From: Methylobacterium sp. SyP6R
GTDB taxonomy: Bacteria > Pseudomonadota > Alphaproteobacteria > Rhizobiales > Beijerinckiaceae
Length of the DNA stretch: 64,000 bases
Direction of reading: 5' to 3'
NCBI RefSeq assembly: GCF_019216885.1
Contig: NZ_JAAQRC020000001.1
Coordinates: 5,645,501 to 5,709,500, forward strand
The number at the start of each line of letters is the position of its first letter. Within the stretch, counting starts at the first letter, position 1. Positions 61,672 through 64,000 of the stretch are shown one piece after another. The notes below the pieces were generated by a model. The model saw only the letters and a program-made list of their open reading frames with translations, was not told the origin of the DNA and did no database searches. Position numbers and translations under genes: made by a program.

Positions 61672-63225
61672 TCATGCCGGCGGCGTGAGCGGGACGCTCT
61701 GCGGGAACTTGAACACGTTGTCCGGATCGTATTGGCGCTTCACCGCGCAGAGCTTGTCGACGTTCTGGCCGTAATAGGCCTTGAGCCAGTTCGGCAGGTC
61801 GCGGCTCGGGAAGTTGACGTAGGATTGCGGCCGCACGAAGGGCTGCATCGCCGCGAAGTATTCGGTCAGCCAGGCCAGCTGCCGCGCGACGGTGTCGGGC
61901 GTGTCGAGCGGACTCCACGACGCCTCCATCTCCAGGATGAAGTCGGAATCGCGGTGGACGTAGGCCGTGTCGGTGGGCCCGACCTCCTTCACCTTGCCGC
62001 CGGCCGCGAACAGGATGCCCATGTTCTGCTGCAGCAGCGAGCCGCCGGGCCACTTCTCCATCCACGTCATCATCGTGTCGATGGCGTCGCCGCGGAGCCG
62101 GCCGGCGACGTAGCTCGACCGGATGTCGTAGAGGCCGCCGGGATCGTCGGTGACGAGGTAGTCCCGCGCGCTCCAGTAGTTCATGCCGTTGATCTCGGCG
62201 ACGATCGGCCTCGACCGCGAGAGGGGGCGGTCCATCAGCGCCCTCAGCTGGTCCGGCGGGCCGAAGAACTGGCCGAGGGTCTGAACCCCCAGCCTGCCGC
62301 GCTCCACCTTGCCGCCGGTCGTCGGCACGAGCTTGCTGCGGGTCGAGATCAAGTGAGGATTGTCGAGCTGGATGTCCTGCAGGTCCAGCATCAGCTCGAT
62401 CTGGTGCCTGGCCGGCCAAACGATGTTGAACACCGTCACGTCGTAGACCGGATGCGGCTCGTAGGTGAACGAGGTGTGCACGGCGAAGTTGCCGCCGCCG
62501 CCGCCCCGGGCGGCCCAGAACAGGAGCGCGTCGTCGCCGGTGGCGGCGATGGTCCGGTGCAGCTTGCCGTCCGCCGTCACCGCGTCGGTCGCCCGCAGGG
62601 CGTCGCAGGTCAGGCCGTTGCGCGTCGCCGAGAAGCCCCAGCCGCCGCCGAGCGTGAGCCCGCTGATGCCCACGGTCGGGCAGCGGCCGGAGGGGACGGC
62701 GAGGCCGGTGGCGCGGAAGGCGTCGGCCATGTCCTGGTTGCTGGCGCCCGCTCCGATCGTCACGAGGCCGGTCTTTATGTCGAAGTCGATCCTGGCCATC
62801 GGCTTCACGTCGATGAGCAGGCCGGGCGTGGTCGAGAAGCCGGCGTAGTTGTGCCCGCCGCAGCGTACCGCGAAGGGCTTGTTCTCCTGGCGCGCCCAGT
62901 CGATGCAGGCGCGGACGTCGTGATCGTCGACGCAGAGGGCGACCGCCGCCGGGGCGATGTCGGCCCAGCGGCTGTTGTTCGGCCAGGCGGCGACGAGGAA
63001 GCCCGGCTCGCCCGGGCGGATCAGCCGCCCGTGCAGGTCGCGCGCCAGGGCGTCGAGCCCGCGCGGCTGCGGTCCAGGCTGCGGTCCGTCCAGGGCCATC
63101 GCTCCGGGAATCCGGCTGCCGAGGGCGGCGCCTGCCAGGACGGCGCCCGACTGGAACAGCCGGCGCCGGCTCATGCGGGGAGAGGGCAGGGTGGAGACCA
63201 TCCTGGTCGTCGAAATCTCTGTCAT
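61672..63225 (-). CDS. Tat-exported berberine-bridge-type flavin oxidase
   Basis: 517 residues: a twin-arginine leader (RMSRRRLFQSGAVLAGAALG), then an FAD-binding PCMH fold (AVALCVDDHDVRACIDWARQ, VRCGGHNYAGFSTTPG, GISGLTLGGGWGFSATRNGLTCD) and the C-terminal BBE segment (YYGQNVDKLCAVKRQYDPDNVFKFPQSVP). His125 and Cys182 stand at the two positions where FAD is attached in bicovalent members of the family. It therefore likely oxidises a sugar, alcohol or other alkane-type substrate in the periplasm. The first ATG (63225) was used; the second in-frame ATG at codon 9 is possible. Confidence 0.9.
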   Translation of the reverse strand: MTEISTTRMVSTLPSPRMSRRRLFQSGAVLAGAALGSRIPGAMALDGPQPGPQPRGLDALARDLHGRLIRPGEPGFLVAAWPNNSRWADIAPAAVALCVDDHDVRACIDWARQENKPFAVRCGGHNYAGFSTTPGLLIDVKPMARIDFDIKTGLVTIGAGASNQDMADAFRATGLAVPSGRCPTVGISGLTLGGGWGFSATRNGLTCDALRATDAVTADGKLHRTIAATGDDALLFWAARGGGGGNFAVHTSFTYEPHPVYDVTVFNIVWPARHQIELMLDLQDIQLDNPHLISTRSKLVPTTGGKVERGRLGVQTLGQFFGPPDQLRALMDRPLSRSRPIVAEINGMNYWSARDYLVTDDPGGLYDIRSSYVAGRLRGDAIDTMMTWMEKWPGGSLLQQNMGILFAAGGKVKEVGPTDTAYVHRDSDFILEMEASWSPLDTPDTVARQLAWLTEYFAAMQPFVRPQSYVNFPSRDLPNWLKAYYGQNVDKLCAVKRQYDPDNVFKFPQSVPLTPPA

Positions 63226-63617
63226 GGCGTCCGATCGATCCCGGCCGATTCGGCCTGCCCGATCAGCCGATGCGCGCGATACGTCGTCAACATGATGTGA
63301 GTGAGAAAATATTGTCCATATGCTGACGTTGACATTGGCGATCGATTTCGGTGCGCTGTCTCGACCGATTCGCTCGCCGCCTCGTCATGCCGCGACCTGA
63401 GGCCCATCTTCGGTGATTGGCTTTTCCGATGCAGCGAGATATCGATCCGGCACGGGCCGAAGCCCGGCTCGGCGCGGATACCGACGCTCCTCGGTGAAGC
63501 AATCGGGGACCGCCGAACCCCGGCGTTGCCCTGCAGCCGCACTCATCCCATATTTCATGCTCGCGGCTGCGGCTTGCCCGCCGGGGAGCCGTCGCGTCAC
63601 GCCGCCTGGATCGACTG
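63226..63617. other. Intergenic region, flavin oxidase / rnr
   Basis: 392 bp. Part around 63296-63330 is AT-rich (GTGAGTGAGAAAATATTGTCC) and could contain the promoter for the flavin oxidase. I see no gene; short frames here lack a ribosome-binding site and coding character. Confidence 0.35.
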
Positions 63618-64000
63618 TTGGCCAAGAGAATTCATCCCAAGGGCACTCACCCGAAACCGGCGCACGCCGTCCTGCCGACCCGCGAGGCCGTGCTCGCCTT
63701 CATCGAGGAGTCGCCGCAGAAGGTCGGCAAGCGCGAGATCGCCCAGGCCTTCGGCATCAAGGGCTCCGACAAGATCGAGCTGAAGCGCCTCATCAAGGAG
63801 ATGCAGGAGGACGGCGCGATCGAGAAGGACCGGGCCGGCCTGCGCAAGGCCGGACGCCTGCCGCCGGTCGTCGTCGCCGACATCGACAGCCGCCGCGACC
63901 GCGACGGCGAACTGGTCGCCCGCCCGGCGCAATGGGATCCGGAAGCGGGGCCCGCGCCCCTGATCACCGTGCTCATGCCGCGCGGTGGGCGCCGCACCAA
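63618..64000 (+). CDS. rnr: Ribonuclease R, N-terminal part
   Basis: A 3'-to-5' exoribonuclease cut by the right edge; about 127 codons are present. The visible part is the N-terminal helix-turn-helix region: LPTREAVLAFIEESPQKVGK, REIAQAFGIKGSDKIELKRLIKEM, followed by LRKAGRLPPVVVADIDSR and the beginning of the first cold-shock domain (GELVARPAQWD). The frame has no ATG or GTG between an upstream stop at 63495 and the conserved core; TTG at 63618 (then AKRIHPKGTHPKPAHAVLP) is the best start, giving a family-like basic leader. CTG codons are alternatives. Confidence 0.85.
   Translation, partial: MAKRIHPKGTHPKPAHAVLPTREAVLAFIEESPQKVGKREIAQAFGIKGSDKIELKRLIKEMQEDGAIEKDRAGLRKAGRLPPVVVADIDSRRDRDGELVARPAQWDPEAGPAPLITVLMPRGGRRT

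Overview
The window is GC-rich throughout (roughly 70 percent by eye). Its gene content fits an alphaproteobacterium of the order Hyphomicrobiales and most resembles a Methylobacterium-type chromosome: class I PHA synthase and a PHB depolymerase, FNR/FixK regulators with their boxes, LOV- and HWE-type histidine kinases, glnB-glnA, and many intergenic palindromic repeats. The genus is an inference from content. No phage or complete insertion sequence is present; the only IS trace is a decayed IS4-type transposase at about 15.6-15.96 kb.

0-11 kb is a complete sulfate assimilation locus. cysJ and cysI (cut by the left edge) lie on the minus strand behind an Lrp-type regulator that resembles DecR/YbaO. 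Divergently, cysH-cysD-[cysN::sbp]-cysT-cysW-cysA form one operon with overlapping genes. The striking feature is an in-frame fusion of the cytoplasmic GTPase CysN to a periplasmic sulfate-binding protein, joined by a linker and an internal signal-peptide-like segment.

11-15.5 kb holds a cNMP-binding membrane protein, an M15-type peptidase, a PHB depolymerase-like esterase and a phasin-like protein. 16-25 kb is a low-oxygen/stress block: phosphoketolase, three universal stress proteins, a small cytochrome c, a host-attachment-family protein, a BON protein, a receiver-like protein, a small ion channel and a tiny membrane protein. FNR/FixK boxes (TTGA-N6-TCAA or GCAA type) lie in front of most of these transcripts. 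Two identical tRNA-Pro genes follow.

25-35 kb contains a LOV hybrid kinase, a phytase-esterase-like secreted protein, a soluble PAS chemoreceptor, an RlpA-like protein, a NarL-type regulator, a fumarylacetoacetate hydrolase and a FadL-type porin. A short lower-GC cassette of three unknown genes sits at 35.1-35.9 kb. 36-47.8 kb has phaC, an alanine-type aminotransferase, several small envelope proteins, a quinone oxidoreductase with a divergent HxlR regulator, an HWE-type sensor kinase and a sugar-type ABC importer lacking its ATPase.

48-64 kb carries an acyl-CoA synthetase and an orphan LivK-type binding protein with a glutathione transferase. A second low-oxygen regulatory block (usp, Fe-S FNR, CBS protein, receiver, FixK-like regulator, small membrane protein) again has boxes. 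Next come a cytochrome c, a Tat-exported metallo-hydrolase, the NAD(P)H-hydrate repair enzyme, glnB-glnA, a Tat-exported bicovalent flavin oxidase of the berberine-bridge type, and the 5' end of rnr. Together the FNR boxes tie the 16-25 kb and 52-56 kb blocks into one probable hypoxia regulon, with the two Crp/FNR regulators encoded inside it.
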